A DNA stretch of 64,000 nucleotides from an uncultured Ruminococcus sp. (lineage in GTDB: Bacteria > Bacillota > Clostridia > Oscillospirales > Ruminococcaceae), in contig CALXBL010000004.1 of NCBI GenBank assembly GCA_944386525.1, forward strand, positions 1 to 64,000, written 5' to 3'. Below the pieces are notes generated by a model that did not search any database, was not told the DNA's origin, and saw only the letters and a program-made list of their open reading frames with translations. This document shows, piece after piece, positions 17,718 to 26,605 of the stretch; positions within the stretch are counted from its first letter, which is position 1; each line of letters begins with the position of its first letter. Position numbers and translations under genes: made by a program.

Positions 17718-17749
17718 AATTCCAAAGGGATCTCAACCCCTTTGGAATT
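17718..17749. terminator. Shared hairpin between convergent operons
   Basis: A 12-bp stem (17718-17729 with 17738-17749) between the AI-2E gene and rlmH. A T-rich stretch follows only on the minus strand, so termination is more convincing for rlmH. Confidence 0.65.
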
Positions 17750-17799
17750 CTGCGTCTGTGCGTACTTTAGGTGCTTATTCTATCGAGGACTTTAAATGT

Positions 17800-18276
17800 C
17801 TATTTGTGATATTTGCTCCCCGTCTGTATCTGGAATCCACGATATATCTGCTCCATCAACATAACTCTTGCAAGCTGGTGCGGAAATGTCATCGGCGACA
17901 TCGACAGCCGCAGATCAGCTCTCCGCTTTACCTCATCCGAAAGCCCATAGGAGCTGCCAATTATAAACGTTACCGTACTGTCGCCTAATACTCCTGCCGC
18001 TGCTATCTTTTCCGAAAGCTGCACGCTGTCAAGCAGCTTTCCCTCAATACACATAGCTATATTATATCCCTTCATCCTCTTTAATAGCTGCTGTCCTTCC
18101 TTTTCAAGGGCAGCGGCTATCTCCTTATCCGACGCCTTCTCGGGCAATGCCACCGGCTCAAGCTCCGTACACCTGAACGTGCAGTAACGTGACAGCCTCT
18201 TTTCATATTCAGCACAGGCGTCACGAAGATACTTCTCTTTCAGCCTGCCGTATGCAAGTATCTGTATTGTCATCAT
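17800..18276 (-). CDS. rlmH: 23S rRNA (pseudouridine1915-N3) methyltransferase RlmH
   Basis: About 158 residues, matching the SPOUT methyltransferase RlmH, which methylates Psi1915 in helix 69 of 23S rRNA. The start aligns with known members (TIQILAYGRLKEKY), FIIGSSYGLSDEVKRRAD forms the AdoMet knot, and the protein ends MTFPHQLARVMLMEQIYRGFQI..YHK as in the family. The ATG at 18276 overlaps the stop of the upstream hydrolase gene (TGATG); an ATG one codon later is equally possible. Confidence 0.95.
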   Translation of the reverse strand: MMTIQILAYGRLKEKYLRDACAEYEKRLSRYCTFRCTELEPVALPEKASDKEIAAALEKEGQQLLKRMKGYNIAMCIEGKLLDSVQLSEKIAAAGVLGDSTVTFIIGSSYGLSDEVKRRADLRLSMSPMTFPHQLARVMLMEQIYRGFQIQTGSKYHK

Positions 18277-19067
18277 CAGAAGATCACCGCCCCTTTCAGG
18301 CCATTGCATCCTGCCACGTAAAGCAGATAATCAATGCCGCATTTGTAACTTGCATCAAGCCGCTCCCTCACAGAACTCTCTGCAAGATAAGGCGTATTAT
18401 TCTCCTCGCTCAGATGTCCGAGTATAAGCCTTGTCGTTCCGCCGGATATGAGCTTGTCTGCCTCTCTGGCACACGCTCCGTTTGAAAGATGCCCCTCATT
18501 TCCGGAAATACGCTCTTTCAGGTAATACGGATAGCTTCCCGTTTTGAGCATTTCCGGATCGTAATTGGACTCTATGACCACAAGATCGCTGCCGTCTACA
18601 GCGCTATGTACAGTATCAGTCACAACTCCCAAATCAGTACACACTGAACAGCTCCTCTCATCGGGAGTGAATATCCTGTAGCCGCAGCTGCCATCTGCAT
18701 CGTGCTCCGTGGGAAATGATCTTACCAAAAAGCCGTCTATTGTGCATTCATCGCCATCACAAAACACGCCGCCCAGCTGCTCGTCTGTAATATGCCCCTC
18801 TCTCAGGAGAGTGCTCATAGTTCGCTCCGTGCCGTATACCTTTACTCCCGTATTCTTACAAAAGACCCTAAGTCCCCTTATATGATCCGAGTGAGTGTGA
18901 GTTATGAGTATGCCGCCAAGTGAACCCTTATCTATTTCCCGTGCCTCCATGGACTTCATCAGCTGACGGCAGGAAACCCCTGCATCTATCAGCAGCGAGC
19001 TGCCGCAGGAACTTATTACATATGCATTCCCCTTGCTGCCGCTGAACAGAGAATGAAATTTTGACAT
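18276..19067 (-). CDS. MBL-fold metallo-hydrolase, WalJ/YycJ type
   Basis: A 263-residue metallo-beta-lactamase fold protein. The metal site motif HTHSDH is at about residues 56-61, after FSGSKGNAYVISS at the N-terminus, which is typical of the YycJ/WalJ group; further ligands are EHDADGSCGY, SNYDP and LGHLSEENN. In Bacillus the homologue is a DNA exonuclease-like protein next to walRK; here no walRK is adjacent, but rlmH, its frequent neighbour in Firmicutes, is. GGAGG lies 6 bases before the ATG. Confidence 0.9.
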   Translation of the reverse strand: MSKFHSLFSGSKGNAYVISSCGSSLLIDAGVSCRQLMKSMEAREIDKGSLGGILITHTHSDHIRGLRVFCKNTGVKVYGTERTMSTLLREGHITDEQLGGVFCDGDECTIDGFLVRSFPTEHDADGSCGYRIFTPDERSCSVCTDLGVVTDTVHSAVDGSDLVVIESNYDPEMLKTGSYPYYLKERISGNEGHLSNGACAREADKLISGGTTRLILGHLSEENNTPYLAESSVRERLDASYKCGIDYLLYVAGCNGLKGAVIF

Positions 19068-19094
19068 TATATACCTCCATGTTTTTTAATACAG

Positions 19095-19122
19095 AAAAGC
19101 CGCCGCAAAACCTGCGGCGGCT
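19095..19122 (-). terminator. Terminator of murA
   Basis: Minus strand AGCCGCCGCA pairs with TGCGGCGGCT, followed by TTTTC. It lies just after the murA stop at 19135. Confidence 0.85.
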
Positions 19123-19134
19123 GAGTTATTCATA

Positions 19135-20424
19135 TCAACCGGAAACTGCCTCACGCATTGTTGCTACGGGAGCTGATACCTTCTGGATATCTGCGCCTAC
19201 CTGACGAAGCTTTTCAACCAAGCCGCCGTATCCACGTTCAATATGGTATATATCCTCGATCTCAGTTATGCCCTTTGCAGCAAGTCCTGCAATGATAAGC
19301 GCTGCTCCTGCTCTCAGGTCACACGCCTTTACCGGTGCGCCTGTAAGCTTACCCGTGCCCTCGATAACTGCCACCTTGCCGTCTACGGAGATATCTGCAC
19401 CCATTCTTCTCAGCTCGTCCACATAGCGGAATCTCTGCTCCCACACGCCTTCAGTCACGATGCTTGTTCCCTCTGCCAGCGTAAGGAGAGTTGCCATCTG
19501 AGGCTGCATATCCGTCGGGAAACCGGGGTGAGGCATCGTCTTTATATTCGTTCGCACAAGAGGACCATCCACCCAGACTCTCACGCTGTCGTCAAACTCC
19601 TCTACATTCACGCCTATCTTACGAAGCTTTGAGGTTATTGGCTCAAGATGCTTTGGAATAACATTCTTTATAAGCACATCTCCGCCTGTAGCTGCTGCTG
19701 CGACCATATATGTGCCCGCCTCGATCTGATCGGGAACAACGGAATATGTTGTTCCGTGGAGATGCTTTACGCCTCGTACCTTGATAACATCGGTACCTGC
19801 GCCCATAATATCAGCACCCATGGAGTTCAGGAAGTTCGCCAAATCTACGATATGAGGCTCTTTAGCGGCATTCTCAATTACAGTAAGTCCCTCTGCTCTT
19901 ACAGACGCAAGCATGGCATTCATAGTTGCGCCTACGGATACTACATCTAAGTAGATCTGCGAGCCTGTCAGCTTTTCAGCATAAAGATCGACCATGCCAT
20001 ACTCAATGCTGCACTTTGCGCCCAAAGATGCAAATGCTTTCAGATGCTGGTCGATAGGTCTGTCACCAAGAGGACAGCCGCCTGGCATTGATACTCTTGC
20101 CTTGGAAAATTTTCCCAGAAGTGCGCCTAAAAAGTAGTAGGACGCCCTCATTCTTCTTGCGCTTTCATAGGGAACGCAGAAGTTCTTCACACCTTCCGCT
20201 GAGATCCGTACTGTGGTCTTGTCGATATATTCCACTGTTGCACCCATTTCGTACATAATCCTCAGACTCATGGATACATCACTTATATCCGGAACATTTT
20301 CCAGTATACAAGGTTCATCACAAAGCAGAACCGCCGGTATCAATGCTACTGCCGCATTCTTTGCTCCGCTGACTTCTATCTCACCGGACAGACGTCGTCC
20401 GCCATGAATTACAAACTTCTCCAA
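19135..20424 (-). CDS. murA: UDP-N-acetylglucosamine 1-carboxyvinyltransferase
   Basis: A 429-residue enzyme catalysing the first step of peptidoglycan precursor synthesis. The catalytic Cys is at about 117 in PGGCPLGDRPID; SGAKNAA near the N-terminus and FPTDMQPQM in the C-terminal half are further family motifs. The start is an unusual TTG at 20424: AAGGAG lies about 9 bases upstream, the encoded MEKFVIHGG aligns with the start of known MurA proteins, and there is no ATG in this frame near it. The gene has its own promoter about 200 bases upstream. Confidence 0.96.
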   Translation of the reverse strand: MEKFVIHGGRRLSGEIEVSGAKNAAVALIPAVLLCDEPCILENVPDISDVSMSLRIMYEMGATVEYIDKTTVRISAEGVKNFCVPYESARRMRASYYFLGALLGKFSKARVSMPGGCPLGDRPIDQHLKAFASLGAKCSIEYGMVDLYAEKLTGSQIYLDVVSVGATMNAMLASVRAEGLTVIENAAKEPHIVDLANFLNSMGADIMGAGTDVIKVRGVKHLHGTTYSVVPDQIEAGTYMVAAAATGGDVLIKNVIPKHLEPITSKLRKIGVNVEEFDDSVRVWVDGPLVRTNIKTMPHPGFPTDMQPQMATLLTLAEGTSIVTEGVWEQRFRYVDELRRMGADISVDGKVAVIEGTGKLTGAPVKACDLRAGAALIIAGLAAKGITEIEDIYHIERGYGGLVEKLRQVGADIQKVSAPVATMREAVSG

Positions 20425-20745
20425 AACGTTTTCTCTCCTTAGAACAATCAGTGTCTTTCTCTGTCATATCAAAGGCACTTTCTTTTTTCATAGCAGCCTT
20501 TTGCGGCTGTTTTTCTGTCTTTTTCTATTTCTTTTACTGACTGATGATTGTTTTATATTCCAACTTTGATATACTGCTTATATTACAGTACGCTTTAAGG
20601 CTATTTTACGATTTAACTTCTCTATTATACACCAGTTCATCTTATTTGTAAAGCCAATCAACTATACACCTTTTCCATTTTGTTATAAATTGCCAATATT
20701 TTTGCAAAACAAGAGTTTGTTTTATACAAATTTGAAGCAACCATA
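20425..20745. other. murA leader region
   Basis: About 320 bases between murA and the cyclophilin gene. The murA promoter at 20624-20652 gives a leader of about 190 bases that contains a small CAGCC/GGCTG hairpin and an AACAATCA...TGATTGTT inverted repeat closing close to the murA ribosome-binding site. An out-of-frame short reading frame starts inside the leader and runs into murA, but it has only a weak ribosome site. The part beyond the promoter is AT-rich with nothing recognisable. Confidence 0.4.
20624..20652 (-). promoter_or_regulatory. Sigma-A promoter of murA
   Basis: Minus strand TTTACA (20652-20647), 17 bases, TATAAT (20629-20624). Confidence 0.75.
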
Positions 20746-21564
20746 TTAGTCAGACTGTGCCTCTGCCCATGTTGTGATTTCAATACTCTCAATGAGAATG
20801 TCCTCAACAGGTGCAGTATAGCCGGATTTTTCATCTGCTGCCTTTACAGCTACGTCTGTTATGGCGTCGATAGTCGCAAAGCTCTCCTCGCCGTATGCTT
20901 GGGCAAAAATGGTCATCTGCTGGGCATAATTGGGAATTCCGCCCTTTTCAAGGAATGCGTCGCTTACTTCCTTTGCGGATTCGTCCATCTCCTCCATCTC
21001 CGCCTTGATGGCGTCGTCGAACTCGATAGTATCGCACACCAGAAACCTTGTTCCAACATAATCCTCCGCTTCGCCAAAGAGATTCTTCCAGAAACTTGTG
21101 TCACGTCCTGTTGTCGGCGCACAAAAAGCTCCGCGAAATGGCCACAGATCGGCAGATGTCTCTCTTACAACGTTCTCCTCCGCAGATGCTGACTGAGTTC
21201 CGCTTATCGAACCGGTAGCGTCGGGACTGCCGGCGGAGAAATATACTCCATTTTCTACCTGGAATACGTAAGTTCCGTCATAATAGCCCTCCTCGGCAAG
21301 GCGGGTAAACTGCGCCACATAATTCGGCGCTTCATCGGGATAGAGAACCGCTGTGATATCTCCCAGTGTTGTGTGTACTATGGCAGCAGGCGCATTATCC
21401 TCAGGCTCTTTTAGCTGGTGCAGTTCCGCCTGTGACATATCCACATATGTCTGCTGTCCCTGTGCACAATAGGTACTGCACGAAAACAGAGTCATACTTA
21501 TCGCCGCCATGACAAATACCATGATCGTCATTCTTGTAATGGCTTTTTTACTTAATTTCGGCAT
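20746..21564 (-). CDS. Membrane-anchored or lipoprotein cyclophilin-type peptidyl-prolyl isomerase
   Basis: A 272-residue exported protein. The N-terminus has a positive start and hydrophobic run (IMVFVMAAISMTLF) ending at SC, which is close to a lipobox. The rest resembles a divergent cyclophilin domain: IVHTTLGDITAVLYPDEAP, VAQFTRLAEEGYYDGTYVFQV, and later RFLVC, where the usual FSRI motif would be. The active-site Arg is not obvious, so activity is uncertain and a role as an exported folding factor or scaffold is inference. GGAGG lies 7 bases before the ATG. Confidence 0.78.
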   Translation of the reverse strand: MPKLSKKAITRMTIMVFVMAAISMTLFSCSTYCAQGQQTYVDMSQAELHQLKEPEDNAPAAIVHTTLGDITAVLYPDEAPNYVAQFTRLAEEGYYDGTYVFQVENGVYFSAGSPDATGSISGTQSASAEENVVRETSADLWPFRGAFCAPTTGRDTSFWKNLFGEAEDYVGTRFLVCDTIEFDDAIKAEMEEMDESAKEVSDAFLEKGGIPNYAQQMTIFAQAYGEESFATIDAITDVAVKAADEKSGYTAPVEDILIESIEITTWAEAQSD

Positions 21565-21629
21565 TTTTTACCTCCATTTAAAGGTTGCTGTCCTGAATTT
21601 ATTTTTCTAAAGCCTCTGGTATATCCCCG

Positions 21630-23024
21630 TTATATCCTTGTTATCTCTGTACCCTGCCGAGTTTCCTTTATCTGCCAGCCAAGAGCTGCTATCTCGTCAC
21701 GGATTCTATCTGCCTCGGCGAAATTCTTAGCCTTGCGTGCAGCTGCTCTCTCCTCTGCAAGAGCCAGCACCTCTGACGGTATCTCGTCAGCCTTTTTGCG
21801 GTTGTAGAGTATGCCCAGAACATCGGTCATAACATCAAACAGCTCTGCTCCTGCCGCAAGCTGTTCCTTTGATACGGAGCTGTCGGCGCTCATCTTGTTG
21901 AGATCTCTTGCAAGCTCAAAGAGTGCTGTTACTGCGTCGGCAGTGTTGAGGTCCTCGTCCATGGCTGATTCAAACTGAGCCTTACGCTTAGCGAAAAGCT
22001 CCTTTGCTTGGTCTGTAACTGTTCCGGACTGAGCTGCTCCCATAGCACGGTCAAGTGTATCACGGCAGGTATAGAGCCGATCCAATGAAGCCTTGCAGGC
22101 ATCCAGCAGTTCCTTACAGTAGTTGATAGGACTTCTGTAGTGAGCCTGTACCATCATATATCGGATGACCTCATATCCATACTTTTCAGCCACCTCACGT
22201 ACTGTGAAAAAATTCCCCAGTGATTTTGACATTTTCTTGTTGTCAATATTTATATATCCGTTATGCATCCAGTAGTTTGCAAAGGGTTTGCCAGAGGCAG
22301 CCTCGCTCTGTGCTATCTCGTTTTCGTGGTGTGGGAAGATAAGATCCTGACCGCCGCAGTGAATATCGAGAGTTTCTCCCAGGTAATGACTCGACATCGC
22401 TGAGCACTCAATATGCCAGCCGGGTCTGCCCTTGCCCCATGGCGATTCCCAGTAAGGCTCACCGGGCTTTGCGCTTTTCCAAACGGCAAAATCAAGCGGA
22501 TCGTCCTTGATATCGTTTACATCTATTCTTGCGCCTGCCTGAAGCTCCTCGATAGGCTGACCGGACAGCTTGCCGTAGCTTCCAAATGAACGTGTGCGGA
22601 AATATACATCACCCTCACGATCATATGCATGACCTGTTTCAATGAGCTTCTTTACGATATCAATGATAAGCTCCATACTCTCGGTAACCTTTGGATGAAT
22701 GTCGGCGTCCATAACGTTTAAACCATGGGCGTCCTTCTTGTACTCCTCGATATACTTTTCGGATATTTCCAGGGAGTCTACCCCCTCCTCGTTTGCACGG
22801 CGGATTATCTTGTCGTCAACGTCGGTGAAATTCTGGACGTATGTCACCTTCAGACCCTTATATTTCAGGTAGCGTCTCAACACATCAAATGCACATATGG
22901 GACGTGCGTTTCCAATGTGAATATAGTTATATACCGTTGGTCCGCAGGCATAGATACGGACATGGTTTTCCTCCATTGGAACAAGCTCTTCGGTCTTTCT
23001 TGACATTGTATTGTAGATTTTCAT
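21630..23024 (-). CDS. cysS: Cysteinyl-tRNA synthetase
   Basis: A 464-residue class I synthetase charging tRNA-Cys. ACGPTVYNYIHIGNARP near residue 30 combines the zinc-binding Cys and the HIGH motif; KMSKSLGN near 265 is the KMSKS loop; further zinc ligands are in WHIECSAM and the HHENE stretch. The start is the ATG behind GGGAGAG. It follows cysE closely on the same strand, and both lie downstream of a Cys-specific T-box. Confidence 0.97.
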   Translation of the reverse strand: MKIYNTMSRKTEELVPMEENHVRIYACGPTVYNYIHIGNARPICAFDVLRRYLKYKGLKVTYVQNFTDVDDKIIRRANEEGVDSLEISEKYIEEYKKDAHGLNVMDADIHPKVTESMELIIDIVKKLIETGHAYDREGDVYFRTRSFGSYGKLSGQPIEELQAGARIDVNDIKDDPLDFAVWKSAKPGEPYWESPWGKGRPGWHIECSAMSSHYLGETLDIHCGGQDLIFPHHENEIAQSEAASGKPFANYWMHNGYINIDNKKMSKSLGNFFTVREVAEKYGYEVIRYMMVQAHYRSPINYCKELLDACKASLDRLYTCRDTLDRAMGAAQSGTVTDQAKELFAKRKAQFESAMDEDLNTADAVTALFELARDLNKMSADSSVSKEQLAAGAELFDVMTDVLGILYNRKKADEIPSEVLALAEERAAARKAKNFAEADRIRDEIAALGWQIKETRQGTEITRI

Positions 23025-23089
23025 TTTTATCTCTCCCTTTCCTAAAGGTTTATGTATTTGCCGGAGCAGCCTGCTCCGGTGATATTTTG

Positions 23090-23746
23090 TTATTTGTCAT
23101 GCTCACGCTCGTACTGGTGCTCGAGGAAGTCAACCTCGTGGCGCAGCTTATCCATACCACTCCTAAGTTCGGTGATATCCTGCATAGTCGGGTCGGGATA
23201 GTGTACGTGATCAAGCTGATCTATCTTTACGCCGTCACGGACTGCAACTCGTGCAGGCACACCTACTGCCGTACAATTGGACGGAACAGGCTTCAGCACC
23301 ACTGCATTTGCTGCTATTTTCACATTATCGCCTATCTCGATAGGTCCCAGAACTTTAGCGCCGGCTCCCACCATGACATTATTGCCAAGCGTGGGGTGAC
23401 GCTTGCCCTTATCCTTGCCTGTACCGCCAAGCGTAACTCCCTGATACAGCAGGCAGTTGTCACCGATTATAGTTGTCTCGCCGATGACTACGCCCATGCC
23501 GTGGTCTATAAAAAGCCCCTTGCCTATCTGTGCGCCCGGATGTATCTCGATACCAGTCTTATTCCTTGCATGCTGGGAAATTATCCTTGCAATAACATAC
23601 TGCTTACGCTCATAAAACCAATGGGCAAGCCTGTAACTCCTCACTGCTCTGAGTCCTGAATATGTCAGCAGTATCTCCAGCGCATTACGTGCAGCAGGGT
23701 CCTTCTCCTTTACAAGGGCAATATCTTCTTTAAGTCGTCTGAACAA
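23090..23746 (-). CDS. cysE: Serine O-acetyltransferase
   Basis: About 218 residues, catalysing the first step of cysteine synthesis from serine; cysK at 62-63 kb would use the product. An N-terminal helical domain is followed by the left-handed beta-helix hexapeptide repeats, with [19 protein letters not shown] and RHPTLGNNV typical of CysE. I place the start at a TTG (23746), because LFRRLKEDI aligns with the start of Bacillus CysE and AGGCGG lies 7 bases upstream; an ATG at 23764 is the alternative. Coding sequence cannot extend further because the T-box terminator lies there. Confidence 0.92.
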   Translation of the reverse strand: MFRRLKEDIALVKEKDPAARNALEILLTYSGLRAVRSYRLAHWFYERKQYVIARIISQHARNKTGIEIHPGAQIGKGLFIDHGMGVVIGETTIIGDNCLLYQGVTLGGTGKDKGKRHPTLGNNVMVGAGAKVLGPIEIGDNVKIAANAVVLKPVPSNCTAVGVPARVAVRDGVKIDQLDHVHYPDPTMQDITELRSGMDKLRHEVDFLEHQYEREHDK

Positions 23747-23778
23747 AAGTGCACCGCCTTTCATTTTCTGCCGGAAAT

Positions 23779-24026
23779 AAAAAAGCCTCCGGCAGCGTCT
23801 CAGAAAAAAATACGTCTTGCCAGAGGCGGCATATATGCCACGGTTCCACTCTGATTTCTCACTTGAAGCCCTTAACGCAGGCGAAACGGGCATATATACA
23901 CAGTGCTCTGCACCTTCCCCATGCCGACTGACAGCCGCACTTCACAAGAGATACGCATACCGTCACACCACACCGGTACTCTCTGCGGCGTAAAACTCAG
24001 GCTACTCTGACTGCTACGTCTTTATT
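23779..24026 (-). promoter_or_regulatory. T-box riboswitch, Cys-specific, in front of cysE-cysS
   Basis: The leader contains the conserved T-box antiterminator sequence (minus strand 23852-23838, GAGTGGAACCGTGG), followed by a terminator in which GCCTCTGGC pairs with GCCGGAGGC and is followed by TTTTTT (23827-23779). The 5' part folds as a long Stem I; on its 3' side GTGAAGTGCGG offers TGC as the specifier codon, which fits cysteine and the two genes downstream. Uncharged tRNA-Cys would bind and favour antitermination, so both cysteine synthesis and tRNA charging respond to cysteine starvation. The specifier assignment is by position and downstream genes. Confidence 0.9.
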
Positions 24027-24033
24027 CTTTTTT

Positions 24034-24062
24034 ATTATATGCAATTTTTCCGCATTTGTCAA
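24034..24062 (-). promoter_or_regulatory. Sigma-A promoter of the T-box/cysE/cysS operon
   Basis: Minus strand TTGACA (24062-24057), 17 bases, TATAAT (24039-24034): a consensus match directly ahead of the T-box leader. Confidence 0.88.
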
Positions 24063-24077
24063 GGAAATACCGGTAAA

Positions 24078-25079
24078 TCATTTTTTAACGATCTCTGCTC
24101 CCTTGTAATAGTGGAGAAGTATGTCCCTCCAATCGGCGCCGCCCTTTGCCATGGCATCGGCTCCATACTGGCTCATTCCAACTCCATGACCGCAGCCCTT
24201 TGTGGTTATTGTGCAGCTATCACCGTCCCACTCAATCTCAAATGCTGCGCTCCTTAGATCCAAGGCTGTACGCAGCTGCTGTCCGGTCACATTTTCTCCG
24301 CCTGCCTTTGCAGTAAGCACAGTTCCAGAGTCGGAGACCTCCTCTGTCTCTATCCACTCCTTAGCCGGTGAGCTGAAGTCTCCATCAGGAAAAGCAGTCT
24401 CCAGCTTTTCACGAAGCTCGGATTTTGTAAACACTGTCTCGTCAAGGAAATTCGGTGCACTTTCATCTGCCTTGCTGTCTGCCGGCACAAGATAAGGCAC
24501 CGCCTGTCCCCATACATTTTCCGCACTCTCGGTAGTACCCGACGACATGGAACAAAACGCCGCAATCACCGGTTCGTCATCGTATGTAAGGATATACGGC
24601 AGCACTTCCTCCACTGCTGATGTTATCTTTGCATAAGCTGTATCAAAGCCTGTACCGTAAAACTGCATCGCCTGACTTTTCGTAAAGTACGCCTGATAAT
24701 GGCTGCTGTCGTTGGAAAGATCCGCTCCCTGCAGTTCAGGCGTGGGCGATTCGGCTTGAAGCTCCTGTTGACACACTGCATATGTATGAACTGCCACTGC
24801 CTGAGCCTTCAATGCCTCCTCCTCAAAGGACGCCGGCATCTCTGCACACACCGCTCCTATAACGTAATCCCTCATGCTCAGAGTCATGACCTCGCCCGTG
24901 GAAACATCGAGCAGCTTTATGCTTTCGTCATTTTCCGGTGCCTCCGTCTCCGATGGCTCTGTAGTCTCCTCGCTGCTCGCTGCGCCGGAGTTTGCTCCCC
25001 TCGTGATAAACGCAGGTACTGCCGGCACTGCAGCTATAGCCAGCCCGAACAAAACCATCATCAGTCCATATCTTTTCAT
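24078..25079 (-). CDS. SpoIID/LytB domain protein
   Basis: A 333-residue exported protein with an N-terminal membrane segment, an acidic linker (residues about 35-55), and a SpoIID domain. Family motifs are MRDYVIGAVCAEMPASFEEEALKAQAV..HTYA and the C-terminal GCGHGVGMSQYGA. SpoIID cuts denuded glycan strands as a lytic transglycosylase in sporulating bacteria; the window shows no other sporulation gene, so it may serve general wall remodelling here. Its upstream region contains AGAGGGAAGTG before the ATG. Confidence 0.9.
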   Translation of the reverse strand: MKRYGLMMVLFGLAIAAVPAVPAFITRGANSGAASSEETTEPSETEAPENDESIKLLDVSTGEVMTLSMRDYVIGAVCAEMPASFEEEALKAQAVAVHTYAVCQQELQAESPTPELQGADLSNDSSHYQAYFTKSQAMQFYGTGFDTAYAKITSAVEEVLPYILTYDDEPVIAAFCSMSSGTTESAENVWGQAVPYLVPADSKADESAPNFLDETVFTKSELREKLETAFPDGDFSSPAKEWIETEEVSDSGTVLTAKAGGENVTGQQLRTALDLRSAAFEIEWDGDSCTITTKGCGHGVGMSQYGADAMAKGGADWRDILLHYYKGAEIVKK

Positions 25080-25138
25080 AGTTGTTCACTTCCCTCTCTC
25101 TTAGCTATGCGCTCCTCCTGCAATTAACAGATAATCAG

Positions 25139-25167
25139 TTGACACAGCACTTTTTTTAATGTATAAT
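25139..25167 (+). promoter_or_regulatory. Sigma-A promoter of citrate synthase 1
   Basis: TTGACA (25139-25144), 17 bases, TATAAT (25162-25167), 43 bases before the start codon. Confidence 0.85.
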
Positions 25168-25210
25168 AAATATTATATGATTATAAGAAAAAACAATGGA
25201 GGACAGATAT

Positions 25211-26605
25211 ATGAATCAGCAGATTGAAAGCTATTTGAAACTCAGACAGGAGGAGTCTCAGCTTGATATTTCATCTTTATGCCAGAGACTTGCCGATTAT
25301 TCCATGATCGACCCTGCACTATATGACAAGTACCACGTAAGAAGAGGTCTGCGCTATGGCGACGGCTCAGGCGTTGCTGCCGGTATTACACGTATTTGCA
25401 GCGTTCATGGATATATTATCGATGAAGGCATCCGCACACCTATCCCGGGTGAGCTTATATATCGTGGATACGATATAAACGATCTCGTTGAAAACGCTGA
25501 AAAAGAAGACCGTTTCGTTTTCGAGGAAGTAGTACACCTGCTGCTCTTCGGTCAGCTCCCAACAAAAAAAGAACTGGCTGAATGCGAACACGCTCTCAGC
25601 ATAAGACGTGAGCTTCCGCCAGGCTTCCTGGTAGACTCCATCATGCAGTCTCCGTCCAAAAATATCATGAATAAACTGTCAAGAAGTATCCTGTCTCTTT
25701 ATTCATATGATGAAAATCCAGATAATACTACTCTTGAGGACGAGATGCGCATTGCTCTCAACCTTATTGCTAAAATGCCAAACCTCATGAACGGCGCCTA
25801 TCAGACTAAACGCCATAAGTACGACAACGCAAGCATGGTAATGCACCAGCTCAGACCAGAGGAACGCACTGCTGAATCTATCCTCTCTCTCCTGAGAAGC
25901 GACCGCTGTTACACCAGAAAAGAAGCTCAGCTTCTTGATGTTATGCTGGCTCTCCATGCAGAGCACGGCGGCGGTAATAACTCCACATTTGCCTGCCGTG
26001 TGGCTACATCTTCCGGTACCGACCCGTATGCTGCCTACGCATCCGCTATCAACTCCCTCAAGGGACCAAGACACGGCGGCGCAAACATCAAGGTCATCGA
26101 AATGCTTGACGACATAAAGGCTCACGTTAGAAACTGGGAGGACGAAGGCGAGGTTGCCGACTACCTTACAAAGATACTCCGCAAAGAGGCAAACGACGGC
26201 AGCGGTCTTATCTATGGCATGGGTCACGCTGTTTATACACTCTCCGACCCGAGAGCCGTTATTCTCAAAAGAAAAGCCTTTGACTTGGCTAAAGGCAAGG
26301 ACATTGAGGCTGAATTCCGTCTCCTTGATCTGGTTGAAAGACTCACTCCCGAACTGATGGTAAAAGTAAGAGGAATAGACAAAACCGTTTGCGCTAACGT
26401 TGATATGTATTCCGGTCTGGTTTACAGAATGCTGGGCATTCCGGACGACCTGTTTACACCTCTGTTTGCTGCAGCTCGTATGGTAGGCTGGTCTGCTCAC
26501 CGCATGGAGGAAATACTCACCGGCAAGAGGATAATCCGCCCGGCTTACAGAACAATTGCTAAGGGCAAGGAATATATACCGTTATGCCAGCGCTCAGAAG
26601 ACTAA
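25211..26605 (+). CDS. Citrate synthase (copy 1)
   Basis: A 464-residue enzyme condensing acetyl-CoA and oxaloacetate. Key motifs are LIYRGYDINDL, LLLFGQLPT, LHAEHGGGNNSTF with the catalytic His, RHGGAN, GMGHAVYTLSDPRA with the second catalytic His, and the GWSAHRMEEI end. The long form with N-terminal extension is the type usual in Clostridia. The start is the ATG at 25211, 8 bases after GGAGG; the ATG five codons earlier contains that site. A second, clearly related copy lies at 47629-49035. The lipoprotein gene downstream overlaps its end by 22 bases. Confidence 0.95.
   Translation: MNQQIESYLKLRQEESQLDISSLCQRLADYSMIDPALYDKYHVRRGLRYGDGSGVAAGITRICSVHGYIIDEGIRTPIPGELIYRGYDINDLVENAEKEDRFVFEEVVHLLLFGQLPTKKELAECEHALSIRRELPPGFLVDSIMQSPSKNIMNKLSRSILSLYSYDENPDNTTLEDEMRIALNLIAKMPNLMNGAYQTKRHKYDNASMVMHQLRPEERTAESILSLLRSDRCYTRKEAQLLDVMLALHAEHGGGNNSTFACRVATSSGTDPYAAYASAINSLKGPRHGGANIKVIEMLDDIKAHVRNWEDEGEVADYLTKILRKEANDGSGLIYGMGHAVYTLSDPRAVILKRKAFDLAKGKDIEAEFRLLDLVERLTPELMVKVRGIDKTVCANVDMYSGLVYRMLGIPDDLFTPLFAAARMVGWSAHRMEEILTGKRIIRPAYRTIAKGKEYIPLCQRSED

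Noticed and set aside
23747-23893. A longer cysE starting at 23893
   Set aside because: The extension overlaps the T-box antiterminator and terminator, and the encoded residues have no counterpart in CysE proteins.
24078-25079. Evidence that the organism sporulates, from SpoIID
   Set aside because: SpoIID-domain proteins also occur in non-sporulating Firmicutes, and no other sporulation gene is in the window.
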